Origin: Pestalotiopsis fici W106-1 | Lineage: Eukaryota; Ascomycota; Sordariomycetes; Amphisphaeriales; Sporocadaceae | Direction of reading: 5' to 3' | Length of the DNA stretch: 64,000 nt | Assembly: GCF_000516985.1 (NCBI RefSeq) | Contig: NW_006917096.1 | Location: 3,271,606 to 3,335,605 of the forward strand | Shown here: positions 11,034-24,355 of the stretch, in pieces | Position numbering within the stretch: position 1 is the first letter of the stretch | Layout of the letters: each line of letters begins with the position of its first letter | Program-made: the position numbers and the translations under genes | Notes under the pieces: model-generated | The model's database searches: none | What the model saw: the letters and a program-made list of their open reading frames with translations, nothing else | Told to the model about the DNA's origin: nothing

Positions 11034-12086
11034 ATACAGACACACTGTCTGACTCGAGCAGCCGACTCCGTATTCGGCTCTGACATCAATGTGACGATGT
11101 GTCACCTTACATTGGACTTTGCTCGCGGCACTACGCTTGCATTCAAGCGGATGACTAAAGTAGGCCCGAGAGCTCTTTATTATCGGGCAGATTCGGAATC
11201 GTGAGACTAAGATATGGATGCCCGCAACAGCATGTGGGTTGGCCCGAAAAAAAAAAAAATACCAATGCCCGCTTCACGATAGGGACAAGCTGGGGAACCC
11301 ACATGCGCAATCTACTCCGTAGCTACACTATCGAGCCCCATCCCATCCTGCTGCTGCTGCTTACTTGCATGCAGGGGGTCACTATCGTCGGGATATACAG
11401 TTGCAGGATTCCCAATCGGGTATTGGCTTTGCTGGTCAGCACGCGGCAGATCACTGCCCACCTGCTAGATTGACTGCTTATATTAGATCGATGGTTAGGT
11501 CTTGCATGCACTTGCATCGCTATAGTGGGCGCAATGATCACAACCAGCAGCAGAACCGACGAAAGACAATACTTTTTTAACCCGCATGAAGACAGCCAGT
11601 CGGGAGGAGTGCGACTGGCCCTTCTCGTTATCATGCCGTGGTGTTTGAATGCAGCATACCGAGAAAACTTGTCTAATCAACATCGGGTATAGCCGCAGAC
11701 AGGGCAGATCTGATAATCCAAAACCGATCGTAGCGGCAAAGGAACCCTGCACAAAAAAACCGTTGGCTGGGTGAGGGTTGAGCTTCCCAGGGTTGAGTCT
11801 ATTATACAACTCTACGTAGCAAAAAGCATGGAAACCCAAAATTGTTCTGATAATGGTTAAAAAGAGACGAAAAAAGATGGAATTCTTCCTTCCCGCTCAG
11901 AATCATAACTCACAGACCCAACATCATGAGATGATCTCCCTTGCGATAAACACAGCACTCTTCGGAATACTACTCAGTCATGCACGCGACTGAGTCTGGC
12001 ATGGCTCGCATGAATCGAGATGGGCAACAAGCGCGTAGCCCCACGCCAAGAGCAACACTCGCAGGACCCTTGATACCGTCGGGTGG

Positions 12087-12106
12087 GCTTGCTTGCTTGC
12101 TTGCTT
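12087..12106. repeat. GCTT tetranucleotide microsatellite
   Basis: Five tandem GCTT units in an intergenic region. Confidence 0.9.
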
Positions 12107-12421
12107 GTACTATGTATGATATGTACGGCGGTATGCGCCTCTGACGATGGAGGCACCCGGACGAGTGGGATAGCATAAAAGCTTTTGCATATTGTCCTAG
12201 TAGTATAGTTCAATGCACGTATTTTGTGTCCCCTCCTTCCCCCCAATTGGACGAATTGCCGTGCCATTGCCGGAACTCAGTTTTGATCTCTCTGCTGACG
12301 TGAAGACTATAATTCTTTGTCCATGGTTTCTTGCCATCATGTGAGAGACTCATGTCAGCATGGCGCTCCCGGGGGGTGATGTGACGAGGTATCGAGATTA
12401 CCTCACGCCTGGACTGCACTG

Positions 12422-12450
12422 GGCTAGGCTAGGCTAGGCTGGCTAGGCTG
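12422..12450. repeat. GGCTA pentanucleotide tandem repeat
   Basis: Tandem GGCTA units that become irregular GGCTG/GGCTA at the 3' end, in an intergenic region. Confidence 0.85.
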
Positions 12451-15400
12451 GGCTGGGGCTGATAATTTATGCGCAAAAACAAGCAAAGTAGTAGGTATGT
12501 CGGGCAGACAGCGCAGCGCGGGTGTGATGTGACATTATCATGGGCAACAAACTTGACTGATAACGGCCGGGATTGTGGGAGTGTCACCCGCTTCAGCGAG
12601 GTTAGTATCGGCTCAATTAGGCGCGGGAGCGCAGATCATTCTGCCAAGGATGCGCTGATTGTGAGATGGATTGCTTTTTTGTTGAGACGCAATTCGAGTT
12701 TTGAATTGAGATCGATGGCATCTTCCAGCGTGTCGAATTCGTGATTGCAGCACAGATTGGTTAAAAAAACCTAATTGCTAGCGGTTGCTGGGTTGGGGAA
12801 AATTCCCCTCTGTGAGAAAAGAGAGCGGGACAATGACGCTTTGCGTAACACGAATCGCAAAGTTGCCTGTCCCCGTCTAGTTTAGCAGTCCACATGCAAG
12901 GGAGTGAGAGAGCAACAACTACTATTTGTGAGTTGAGCGGGGTGATGCTCTAGGGGCACCTTTGACGGCTCAAAGTGGAAAACTGCGGGTCATAGTGAAC
13001 AGCTGCACTATTGGGCGCATCAAACAACAATCTTGAAAACCGCTGGGATTCAGTCAGCCAAGCTGATACATCGCAGGGGGGGGTCGAAGGGAAGCGGTAT
13101 TTCTCTTTCGCTAGTAGTAGACATGGGAACGTGGACATTCTGCTCGACGTGCTCACAATGCTCGGAGGACACGGAAAAGTTTGTAGGTGGGCAAATATAA
13201 TGTACACCTGGGCAGTAGGTAGCATAGATTGAAGTCGGGCTGTGTTGGCGCACTCTGACTGATGGGCTCTCTCTTGGGTCTACTACCGTTCTCTTCCTTC
13301 TCCTCTGGTATGACGTGTTCTCAATACCACCCACGCTGCTGCTGTAGAACGTGAGCATTCAAACGAATCATGCTCGGGGAAGAGAGAGTATTCCCCCAAC
13401 CTCGCGGGATCCCCCTCGACTCGATCGAGACAGAGACATCACTATGCAGATAATGCATTGGTTGATGGCCGCTGTGGTGCGACGGGTTGGAGCTCCCCCA
13501 CGTTCTCGGGTTACCCTGTGCATGCAGCTCGGGCTATAACCTGCCTCCGGTCCATGTTATTATGCTGGTCGTCCCACTCCGCTAGTGACAAGGTAGATTC
13601 AAGATGTACTCTGTATATATTAATAATATGCTTGGGGGGGTTTTTCTTGGAGTCGAGTTGTATTGGGTCATTTTGATGTTGCCCTGGGGGCACAATATTC
13701 TCGGCGAAAATTAGAGTGCATACTAGTTATTGAAAAATATACAGACCAAACATGACCTCTGTAGCGAGTACCGAATGATGCGATGCCCCTTGTCTTGCAA
13801 TGTGCTTTATTGGGAAAAAGTGACGATGGGTATCAACATTGAATGTTGGTGAGGGGACAAGAATGCTGACGACTTTTCGCGCCTCCAATGTCTCGAGCCC
13901 AGAGGCTGCCTCTCTGCTGCTCAACAGTACCTGCATCTAACATGCTGTCGGTATGCAGTCGGTCCAAAACCCCACCTAGACTTGTGTCTGTATCCCGCCC
14001 CAAAGTCCAGTGGGTGGGTGAACGGGTGGTTAACTGGGCGCTCTGGCACCTCTTGAGCCCTCAACTGACGATGTCACCCCACGGCGCTTATGCTGGCAAT
14101 TATGGTCATGACGGACAGCTACGTCTTACAGCGTCCTGCGGAATACCCTTCTGGGACATCTATGATGTTGTTCGGTTCAGGGACCGCTTCTGAGGTTGGT
14201 CCCCTGTCGAACCCCTCCAAAAGCCCAAGCGTCCTACCTACTGAATTTGCTTCCTCTCCTCTCTCCATCGGGCGGGCAGTGGACATGGTCTTTTGTTGTT
14301 GCAGCACATGGTTGCTTTCCTGTTGACTGCCTGGCTGCACATATATCTCTCGGCGCTGCCCGTTGAACTTCGCCGGTTTTGCCGTGTAACAAAGACGATC
14401 TGCTCAACCTCACAGTGCATACTCTCTGCCTGCCTGCCTGCCTGCCAAACCTTCAAGACCCTTGGGTGGTTCCATTGTCTGCCTTGCCTGTCAAGTCCGA
14501 CTCCTGAACACACCGACCCTTCTTTTGTTTGAAGGGAAGGGGGGAGGGGCAACCTTCTGTTCAACAGAATTCTGGGGCCTGGCCCGGCTGCATTGCATCT
14601 GATTGCATCTGCGTCGGCATCGATCAGAGACATCTGCGCCTGATCTGGGAACCGCATCTTCACCACACCTGGTAACCTGCGTTACCTGCCTATCTTTCTA
14701 TCTGATTTGCCTTGCCTAGGCAGTGGCCCGTCTCTAGATCGAGGACTCCTCTTCTTACCTACCTTGCCTTATCTACAAACTTATATCCTACCTACACAAT
14801 ACCAACCAACCCGAGTTACCCTGCCTATACTAATTACGGCCAAGGCTGTCCGGATATTCCCTGTTACCAGAGGAAAAGCTCCCCGCCCGGACTGAGAAAA
14901 GGTGCATACATACACTTTTTTTTTTTCACCTACCTGTGCAGGTTTCTGGAGCAGCCTTTTGCTACCATTCGTCGGCGCATGTTATATGTGGTCCCTCCGG
15001 TATTCTCCAGTCTCTCAAGTCCCCAACCCAAACTGGATGCATCAGCAATTGGCGTCGTTTTCGGCCCCATAAAGCGCCTTTGTGTTAGCCTAGGTTCCGT
15101 CGAATTCCCCGACTCAGGTCCTATCATTCGGCTGACAACTTATCTCGTGAGTCTTTTAGTAAGGCTTTCTGGTCTTGGGTTCTCTGGCCTGGGGGTGTGC
15201 CGACAACAGTCATCAGTCCGACGCCGTCGTCGTCGTCCTATTGTGTTTGGTCGCTTTGTTGTTTCTCTCTGCACAATTGGTAATTTGGGAAATTCGCAAT
15301 CCCTTCCTCATTCTTCGTGATATCGCCAGAAGAAAGAAGAAGAAAATCTTTTTTTCTTGGCACGGCACCCGAACCTAAAATTTTTATTCTTTTTCGCCTC

Positions 15401-15741
15401 TGAAGGTTCTAAAGACGCTGGACTGCCCACCACCAAGACCCTGCCGCCCGTGTACCGTACCATACGGTCACTTTTCTGGGAAAGCACAGGACTCACATCT
15501 ACCTGACCCCCCAAAAAAGCCTGTCTCGCTTCCCGCTGCCAATCATTCTCCTGGAATATTTTTTTTTTTAACTGCGCCGGTCACGCATCCTGTCTGTGCT
15601 TTTGGAGGGTCTGCGCATCCCGGGCCGGGCAGGGAGAGTTCCAGCAGGGTGGAGTGAGGAAGGGGATCATCTATTGACTACTTGTCTATTTATGTTTGCT
15701 GCTTTCCTTGGTGTGATATACGATCGGCGCATTTCATTTTC

Positions 15742-17168
15742 ATGATGAATACTCCTAGCCAAATATCGTTTCTTGTAAGTTGCGCGCGTATTTGCTGGTC
15801 GTGATTTTTTTGTTTGGTTTCTTCCCTCCTTCTCTACTTGCCTTCCTCTGTCCATATCTCAAGCCATGACCCACGAAACCCGCGACATCGACCCTTGCAA
15901 GCCAGAGTCGGATTCACAATTCCTATTTTGCGGGTCCTTCATGGGATGAACATAAGCCTACCGTCTAAACACGCGCCATGACTAATACCCAGAGGACAAA
16001 CTGCTGATGCTTTTCATGACAGGACGGCACATTCAGCCTCATACACATTCCATTGTGTCTATATCCGCTCTTTCTTCAGCCGATATTGCAGGTTCTCTTG
16101 CCGCAGGGAGACTGCGATCCAGACAACCTCGACGAGGCAATTGAAGGATTGAGTATAGACAACAAGCATGGCTTTCTCAATATCAGCATCACGCCAGTCG
16201 AGTGCTCAGTTGTGTGTCACAGCAACTGGGCCGAGAAAGTGTTTGAACCCATCATCAAGAGGCTACCCAAGGATTCCTCAAAGACTGTCATGATTTCAAA
16301 AGACACTTATCTGATTCTATCAGTTGAGAGTGCTGCAATGGATGCTGGCAGCCGAGTCATGGAGCTGACCTCACCACTCGCCATGGCCGGGATTCCCATC
16401 TTTTTCATTACGACATATTACTCGGACTTCATCCTTGTCCCAACAAAGGACCGGCAGACGGTGCAACAAGCTCTCCTGTCGAGGGGCTTTGAATTTTCAG
16501 ACGAGTCCACATTTGTTTCGCCCTCAGCACATTCGAGGGGTCCCAGTGTCAGCAGCCAGCCCCCGTCAACACCGCCCCCGTCAAACATTGCCGAACTACA
16601 GACACGGACTTTTGAGCTCTTGAAAAAGCGCGACGTTGTGCCTTACATCGAGGATGGCCTCAGTCTAGTGCTCGTCTCTGGAAAGGAGCATTCCAAGACG
16701 ACTCAAATGACCGACTATCGCCGTCCGGCCCCAAGCCGCCAGCCAACTGGCAATGGCTACAACAGTCGCAGAAGCTGGCTCGACAATGTTGATACTAAGC
16801 TCTACACTAGCCTGATATCAGTCTTGGTGTTGCAGCCCCGCTTCCTGTCCATGACCTTGGCTCAAGAAGACCCTCCTTCATTACTGCTCGACAAGCAGCA
16901 TCTGGGCGTGTTTGGCGACTCGGTCGTGGGCGATATGAGCGGAGATCTCGTACCGATATTCCTCGACCTTGAGAACCTCACCCTCGAGGCCACGGGTATC
17001 GTTTCGGGCGTGGCTGGAAAGCTTGTCTCGGAGATGCACATGGTCGACACGGGCGTCAGCGAGCAGCTGTCGTATCTTTCGACGGCCAGGGCCGGCGCCG
17101 TCATCCTGTCGTATGACCAAAGCATGAAGGCTCTGGAGATCATGAAGCCGTTGCTGATCAAGGACTGA
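15742..17168 (+). CDS. CASTOR/GATS-like ACT-domain protein
   Basis: Exon 1 (15742-15774) encodes MMNTPSQISFL. After a 248-nt intron (donor GTAAGT, acceptor GACAG), exon 2 (16023-17168) starts DGTFSLIHIPLCLYPLFL. The total is 392 residues. The conserved segments (LQPILQVLLPQ, LNISITPVECSVVC, FFITTYYSDFILVP) match the fungal relatives of animal CASTOR/GATSL proteins, which contain ACT domains. Human CASTOR1 is a cytosolic arginine sensor acting on GATOR2 and TORC1. Whether fungal members sense amino acids is unproven, so that role is inference. A Ser/Pro-rich linker at about residues 180-200 separates two ACT-like halves; a second ACT-like region begins with LFLDKQHLGV-type sequence near residue 300. 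A second ATG follows directly at 15745. Confidence 0.8.
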
Positions 17169-18372
17169 CTCACCGACCAAGAAGAAGAAGGCAAACACCA
17201 TAAATCGTGGCCTAGGAAGATATGGCCACTACGGGTAATGCATGGCGCGGACTAGATCATCGTGGGGGGCCTTGATTTGTTTCACAAGAGCGACCACGCA
17301 GCGAGAAGCTGGTATATAAAAATTAGGAGTTGGCTATGGTTTTCGGGATTATCTCGCATAAATACTGGCATCAGAAAGGAGTGGTTGGCTATTGTGCATA
17401 GGGAAAAGGGGGGGACCTTCTGGTTTTAGTATCTGGAGCTGGGCATTTTTCTCTCTCTCTTCTGGCGACTCCATCATTCAGACGCAGCATGTCATTGCGA
17501 GGCAGTATAGTACTAGCATTGAGATACCCAACTCTGACTCTTTTACGCAACTTGGACATTACTGCAATCTTAGGTGAACAGTGGGCTGACTGATTTTATT
17601 GTTTTGTATGTTGAAGAAGACTTATGAAGTAGGGGAAAACAAGTAAATAGTATAATAAAAGCGAGTGTGCGTGAGAGATAAAGACAAGTTGACAAATAGA
17701 TGCAGAAAGAGGAGAAAGTTTGGAGCAAATAGATGAAATGATGAACCTCCAAGTGTTGTACCAAACACATTATTGCAGTCTTGCTCAACTCAAATAGCTG
17801 CTGGCCCGGCAGACCACATTCCTCAGACAATCCGTCGAATGTGAGTCCGCCGTATACATGTCGAAGGTATTGGCCAAACTCCCGGGTTGTCTTGAGCACG
17901 CTATTCACCACGCTGAATCCAGCGTGTGGTTACCTGCTTCGGTTCCTTGGGTTCCCACTTCACGCGCATTGCCTCGCTGTTGCAATTGACGCGGCAGATT
18001 TCCGTGTCGTTCATCTTGTTATTGGACCAACTTCGCCATGTTTTCCCTCACGTCATCAAGATCCCCTTCTCCGGTGATATGAGATGTCACATTTCCAACG
18101 TGGGCTTGCAACACTCTGCCCATTTTTGGTAAGAAGCCTGCATGCCCGCTCATTTCACAGCCTCATCACGCATCACGCATCACACTTTGGAGCAGTCATT
18201 TCTTTCGTCTCACATTTGTCTCTTTCCATCTGCTTTCTTCCGTTGAGCCTTGATATTATCATGCAACACAGCAGCTATACTTCTGGGCCTCTTCTTCTTA
18301 CCACACTGGCATTGGCGCTGAGGTTGTGGGAACAAACAAGCTCAAGACTGGGTTCTTGCTATACAGCAGAGA
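17169..18372. other. Intergenic region with 3' flank of the CASTOR-like gene
   Basis: Contains the CASTOR-like gene's 3' flank. Short minus-strand ORFs between 17740 and 18110 have coding-like stretches but cannot be joined into a credible gene with good splice signals. I see no RNA gene. Confidence 0.45.
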
Positions 18373-18765
18373 ATGAGACTGGGAATTAGAAATCAAGCAA
18401 AAACGATTCTCTGCAATCATACAAGGCTGGCCGTTGACTTTAGGGCCAGCGAAGAACATGAGATACGTAAAGAGGTCTCCGACGCGTTCAATTCGGAATT
18501 ATTCCAAAACCCAGGGAAGGTGAACCGGATCCTTGACACACTCGATTCTCTGCTTCAATCTTTCATCGGGGGGAATTTGGCGCACCAGGTAGGGAAAGGG
18601 ACTCAGAGATCTGGTAGGTATTTTGCAAGATTTTTGAAAATGATACATCACTACAATGTCATTCTAGATATTTTGATATCGCATTGTCCCAAGAATCTTG
18701 CCTTATCTAAGGCGTTGCGAAATTCCTTTCTGCTTTACTTATTTATCGTAAAATTCTTGGGGTGA
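18373..18765 (+). pseudogene. Probable truncated DUF7708-like N-terminal domain (NLR/ankyrin-type protein remnant)
   Basis: A 130-codon ORF. Its C-terminal part (GRYFARFLKMIHHYNVILDI followed by LISHCPKNLALSKAL) resembles the helical domain often annotated DUF7708 at the N-terminus of fungal NACHT/ankyrin proteins. There the usual pattern is an RG...F...L..I..Y..I.D.LI...PE..AL.WG segment. The frame ends soon after, and no NACHT or ankyrin sequence follows in the next kilobase, so it looks like the decayed head of a larger gene. A short intact gene is possible but less likely. The similarity was judged by eye and is weak. Confidence 0.35.
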
Positions 18766-20236
18766 AGGATTTTGACTCGTTCTAACTTTTCGGGAGACTG
18801 TGAATCATCAAAGGCTGCTTGGTCGCCTTCATACTACCGTCAATAACATTGCTATGATCGTACCACAGGTGGACCTCACGGCATAATCATATCCCGCTCA
18901 GTATGTCAAGAAAGCTGGCATAACAATTTATACGGACAACCATTTTGGCGGTTACCTGAGTGCGAGGAACGAGGTTCTCTCCGTGGGAGGTATCACGATT
19001 ACATGGTTCTTATTGGCAATATGAATCGACTCACAGTGTAGACAAAGTGAGTAAGAAATAGGCAACGACGATCCCCAGAATTCAAGACTACTTAATCCTA
19101 TGACCTTGAAATAATTAGAGGAAAGTCGCTGCCGACAAACTGGTTTGGGTCAACAACTAGGCGGCGGAGAGGTGAGTGAGTGAGAGATTTCTAGAGTATA
19201 ATTTCATGGCACAGAATGTTTCAATGCTAGTCCTTCTAGCTTGCCTTTTCCATGCAATTGCGCTCCCTCTCCACGTATCGATCGTTGCTTGATTTCGCTA
19301 TAAGGCCATTGCATTTCTCCATGATTTACACTACATATCAGACTACTCGAATTGTTCTGGGGTTTGAACCTATTACATTTTGATTAACGTAGCAATACCA
19401 TGACCATGGCGTGTAGCATCAGGCAATACGGTGAGCTTTTTGCATGAAGCTGCTCGAGAATCAATAACACCAATCAACCCTTGCAGTCTGGCCATAACGA
19501 TTATGCTTTATTTTGTGTCGTGCATGTCATTCGCCCATTGGCCAGGCTAGTGCAAACACTATTATATAAACATTATCTAGCATGTGATGCAAGCATTGTG
19601 CGAATAGAGCATGAATGCATCATCTCCCTTTTCGAATTGAGTCATACCCAAGACGCTGGGGGTGAAACCTAGAAAACTTTGGCTCTAGATGGATGCAAAC
19701 CAATGAGTCGTCGACTAGAATTGTTGGACGTTGTCGCAATCCGGCCCATATCGTTGCGATATTCATCTGGAACTGACCTGCCAATTCTGTACAGCTCTGC
19801 ACGACTCTATTTTCATTCATCCCATCGCATAGGATGACTGTGGTGATGGAGGACTAAATCGCTCACATCTCTTCTATTGACTCTATTTTCATCTGGCAGA
19901 TCAGATGAAAAAAATTATTTCCATGCTTGTTCTAGAGGAAAATAGACACCCTCTTCTTTTTCTCTTACAGAGATAGGACTTGCGATGGTGCGCTTCATTC
20001 GTCTCATGATAGTCTGAGGGTTTTCCATTGAACTTCCTCTTTGGAATAGCTTCTTTGAGAAGCGTGGGCATGGGTGGGCAGGGTGGCTTGCGAGCAAGCG
20101 GGATGGGATGGAATAGAATAGGATCAAAGAAGAAGAAGAAGAAAAGTATCGTTAGCCGGAGAAAGGGTCGTCGCAATCTATCTGCTGCAAAAAGTCCGAT
20201 GAGACCGGACGCCCAAGTTTCATCTCGTGTGTTGAA

Positions 20237-20336
20237 NNNNNNNNNNNNNNNNNNNNNNNNNNNNNNNNNNNNNNNNNNNNNNNNNNNNNNNNNNNNNNNN
20301 NNNNNNNNNNNNNNNNNNNNNNNNNNNNNNNNNNNN
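20237..20336. other. Assembly gap (100 N)
   Basis: Exactly 100 N characters, a conventional placeholder for a scaffold gap of unknown size. ORFs crossing it are artefacts. Confidence 0.99.
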
Positions 20337-22917
20337 TCGGCAGGAACCGAGTATAGATTACGACGCCTACCTTTTCTCCTGCTCGTCCGTTTTTTCCCCC
20401 CTCCCCCCTCTCCCCTTGAACCCAGCCCACAACCCAAACCACGCGTGAGGTTTTATTTTCTCCTCGGAAGTTTTTCATCCCTCTCAAATTTCATTTATTC
20501 TGCGGAGAATAAAAGAATTCTGACAGGCGCTTTTCCCGTGGCTATCCGGTAGCGAACTTGTGCTACTCTGACGTCTGGATCGAATGATTGAACGGGCCAT
20601 AGGACTTGGCACTTGGCACTACATCATTATAATACATGTGGAATATTATCTGCGTAATTGAAATCCCACTGAAGAGACAATCGGTTGCAATTATGAGTCC
20701 GTATTTGCTAGGGTCTAGCCACCGACTAAGGACGAACATTTCGTAGAACGCCAAGTAGGAGGGCTACTGTCTGTTCTACACAGTAGTTCAGATGATCTCG
20801 AGTCAGACTTGATTTTATGTAGCACGAAGCCACGCATGTACTACTCGAAATTGGTACCAAGACTTCAAAGTTATAGATCACTTGCCAAGTTTTTACAGGC
20901 AGTTGCTCCTGCCTTCAATAACCATCTTCAAAGAAACCAAACTCCTCTGAGGCGCAGTTAAGCTTATCAGTAGACTCTTTCCACAGGATGGTCACGATCC
21001 CGATGCGGAGCGTGTCCGGCAGAGAGAGCAATACGATCTCACCCGACTTACCCGAGCTCTATCATGTAGGTAGCCATCCCTTCATCTCGGGCCCACCAAC
21101 TTCCACTAGCTCTAGAGATATGGCTGAGCTCTTTTATGCCATGCCGTAGGAGCCGTGAAGAAGAAGAGGAAGAAGAGGCGAGACCAGGGCCGGCATGTGT
21201 GTATGCTGTGTCTGCCTGGGCACCAAGGGTCCTACGGTATGGTTCAGATGTCCCATGGTTTCCCATGTCCCGTGTTGGCTTTAATCCGGGGGTTTTCTTT
21301 CCCAAGCTCTAGTGTACATAGTATGGTTTGGAGATATGATGCCAACACCTAATTGGTCCCGAGGAGGGGTGCCTCAATATCGGCAAGGCTCATGCACCTG
21401 GACTTTGGTGTGAGTGGGCTCTCCGGGACAACCCATGTTGGGGCGGGCGAGGCCTCCTCGAGGGGCCGACTAGAACTTTTCCAGAATTCCAAAAAACATC
21501 AGGTTTCTAATTTTCAGACTAATGTTGGCCTGAACAACTGGCCGGGCCATGCAGGCTGACCGATGGCCCGATCAGAAGACCTGATGATCATGTTTTCGAT
21601 ATACTCACATTGAGGTTTTCGTTTCCCTCTTTTGAAGATTCATTGACGGGCACAGGATCGAGTAATGAGGTTTCCTTCTGTAATGTTATATCTAACAAGT
21701 CGAGGAGTGATGGGATTCGGCACAGAGAAGGTACCGAAGCCACTCCCAGATCCTTCGTCTCAAGATATCCAATCCCCTAGTTCGTCGACAGGGTATCTCA
21801 ATGCTTCCACAGAGGAAAGCGTCCGAGCACTTCATGCACTTGAGACTCTAAGCACATCAGGAGGTAGCCACTCGAGGTGTAGTATGTACTAGACGTAGGA
21901 CCAGCCCCTCATTTTCTAAAGAGGACGAGATGTTTCTTGCGCATCGGTCCATGGTCTTGTTGCGAAGCATAACCCGCCGCCGCCACCACCACCATCATCA
22001 CAATAAACGATGGCGATAGAGCTTGGGCCGCAGTGACACTCTGCTACTGGTGGTCCCGCCCGATGTAGTCGGACGATGACGACGGTTGTGGTATAGTGGC
22101 GAGGAACCTCGACAACCCTGAGCGGGATATCGAATGACAGACTAGACCAGTGTCCCATGGTTTGGAACTCAGCTTTTTTGGTTCCAAGTTAGTGGCATCC
22201 ATTGGTTGTTTCGAAGCACTCATACACTATTGAACAAAAATATGCGATTGGTTCGCTGATCCACGGACTAGTGGTCATACTGTGCTCTGAAGCTGTTTGG
22301 GTTCGCCGTTGGCTCGAATATGCCAATGGAAAGAAACCACAACTCGGGAGGCATCATGGTGCTTCTCTCAAGCTCCAGACGTCATCGGAACATGAAGCTT
22401 GATCGGGGCATTTCCTTGCCTTGCCTGCAGGAACCAGGTCGTACAGAACCGTCATCTAATACAATATGCAGGTGATTGATGGACGAACGAATGCAAGACC
22501 GTTACAATTAGCAAGGTTGGCGACCTACCTATAGACAGTTGGACGCAAAAGACGCCTTGAACCCGTTGGATGTGTGTATGTAATGGTTAGAGTTTGGGTA
22601 GCATTCTGTATGCAGGATCTAGGCATGTAGGGGGAGGGGAGGGGGAGGAAAAGGTGAAGATACTAGAATCTATGTGTCCAAAGACCCCTGACATGACATT
22701 TGACCAGGGTCTGTGTCCAGGGACGTTTGATGCTCGTCCGGGACGCGGGGGTTGGCGTTAAGCTAAGCCAGTTCAGGTATGGCGCGACCCCTTGCGGCTC
22801 AACTCCCCAACCTTATCGTCATAGCTTAGTAGCACCTACTCGCACCTACCCATAGCTTTTCCTGGACGACGAAACCCGATGGTGTTCCAGCTCTGCCTCA
22901 ACCCCCATTGCCACACA

Positions 22918-22920
<3 letters not shown>

Positions 22921-22951
<31 letters not shown>
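22921..22951. repeat. (CTG)10 trinucleotide repeat
   Basis: About ten uninterrupted CTG units, non-coding as far as I can tell. Confidence 0.9.
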
Positions 22952-22954
<3 letters not shown>

Positions 22955-24355
22955 TGCTGTCTCTGGCCTCGCAAGACGTTACTGCGTCCAGGGCATTGCA
23001 CTTGGTACCGTCACCCACGTTTTTTCTCCGCTCTCCGCGAAGGGCTGGATTCGATTTTGTGTTTGTCTGTCTGTCGACTCTAGGTATCGTGCTGCTGGCC
23101 TGGCACAACCTGAGACTCAAACTCCACCATACTCGGAAACTCATCCTGCCAGGCACAAAATACTACAGAGCGCACGTAAACGAAGCAGCGGACGAATGGC
23201 CGCACCCTAGGTACAGTACGCACATGCCCGGGGTTTGTATTGGTAGTCGTTAATGGCATGTATCCATTCTCGTTTCTTGTCTACCATGACATGTATGCGT
23301 CTTTACGTGAAAAGACATGTATCCATTCTATCTACCCACTGAGGATTGTATGGCTGGCTCCAGGATCAGCAAGATTCCTCACGCCTTGTTCAATGTTCAT
23401 CACAGAGCTTTGACGGGTGGAGGAGGACTATCAACCGGTTGAACTAGTTGGTTGTGGCTATTTCGAGCTTCTTTGAAACCCACTTCCCACGATCCATCTT
23501 AGTTCTACTGGTGCTTCGACTGCCACCACCATGAAGAACGCGTACCTATCCTACAGAGCTACCTACAATATCCACTCCAACCAAACCCATGCTCGTTTCT
23601 TCTCTCCGCTTAACCACGCCAGATAATGGTTGCAAACTGGGTCGACCTGCAGGCCTAGCTCCAAAGGCGAGGCCGGACGACCTCGAGCCCGCGCGGGGGT
23701 CATTCCATTCGCTTGGCACATGGTCCAGGGCCTCAACTGGTCTTGTACATGGGCCTGGCCTGGGCATGGTAGGTGGGTGGCATGGAACATGGCCTCTCGT
23801 CTCTCTGCACATCTGGTATGTCATCTGGGATATCATCTCTATGATCACCAATGTCTTCATGCATCTTTCTTTTTTGATTTTCTCCCTCCCGCCTCCTCTG
23901 GAACAGGACTGCGGCCTGGTGTGTGTCTTTCCTACTGCTAATCCCAGCATCCATCAAAAGTTGGTTTGCTGTGTCTTTCGTTTCTGAATTGTACTGGCTA
24001 CTATCCTTTTTTTTGATCTACTACTCTTACTCTATTCTTCCATTTTCGCCATTCTGCCGGTTCAGGGTCTGTTTCGTCTGGTCTGCCATCCGTGATCTGG
24101 AATCTGAATGTGGCCAAATCCAATCTTTTTTTCTCTGAATCTTCTTTGGTCTTGTCGTCTGCTTTCTTCTCTTTACCCACCCAAGCCCAACCAATATCCA
24201 CTCCTGCTTCGCCATATTTCCATTTTGCCACCCACAATACCGCATCGAGAATAAAGAACATCTATGGACTAGAGAACTAGATGATCACGACCGGAAGAGT
24301 ATAGGCACTGGCCATTTGCCGAGGGTTCGTTCGTCGTCACCAACATAAAGGAAAG

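Larger units (their letters stand above)
11034..15741. other. 4.7-kb gene-poor region upstream of the CASTOR-like gene
   Basis: No ORF here looks like a conserved protein. The region holds an A-run near 11249-11261, five GCTT units at 12087-12106, degenerate GGCTA repeats at 12422-12450, TGCC repeats at 14427-14446, and pyrimidine-rich stretches from 14700 to 15700. The last kilobase probably contains the promoter and 5' leader of the gene starting at 15742. The 202-codon ORF at 14712-15320 is low-complexity and unconvincing. Confidence 0.55.
18766..24355. other. Gene-free region containing the assembly gap and the 7TM gene promoter
   Basis: No supportable gene in 5.6 kb. Contents include the N-gap at 20237-20336, a pyrimidine-rich stretch at about 20385-20425, a (CTG)n tract at 22921-22951, and T/C-rich leader-like sequence from 23850 to 24250 just before the 7TM gene. 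ORFs around 22879-23253 owe their length to the CTG repeat (poly-Leu) and are not convincing. Confidence 0.5.

Noticed and set aside
14712..15320. 202-codon plus-strand ORF
   Set aside because: Low-complexity Ser/Pro/Arg composition in pyrimidine-rich leader-like DNA upstream of the CASTOR-like gene; no recognisable domain.
17740..18110. Possible small spliced gene on the minus strand
   Set aside because: Several short coding-like stretches exist, but no combination of splice sites gives a credible, longer frame and I recognise no family.
19901..20552. ORFs of 174-178 codons
   Set aside because: They span the 100-N assembly gap and are artefacts.
22879..23253. 124-codon ORF with an N-terminal poly-Leu stretch resembling a signal peptide
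   Set aside because: The hydrophobic stretch is only the translation of a (CTG)n microsatellite; the rest shows no conserved features.
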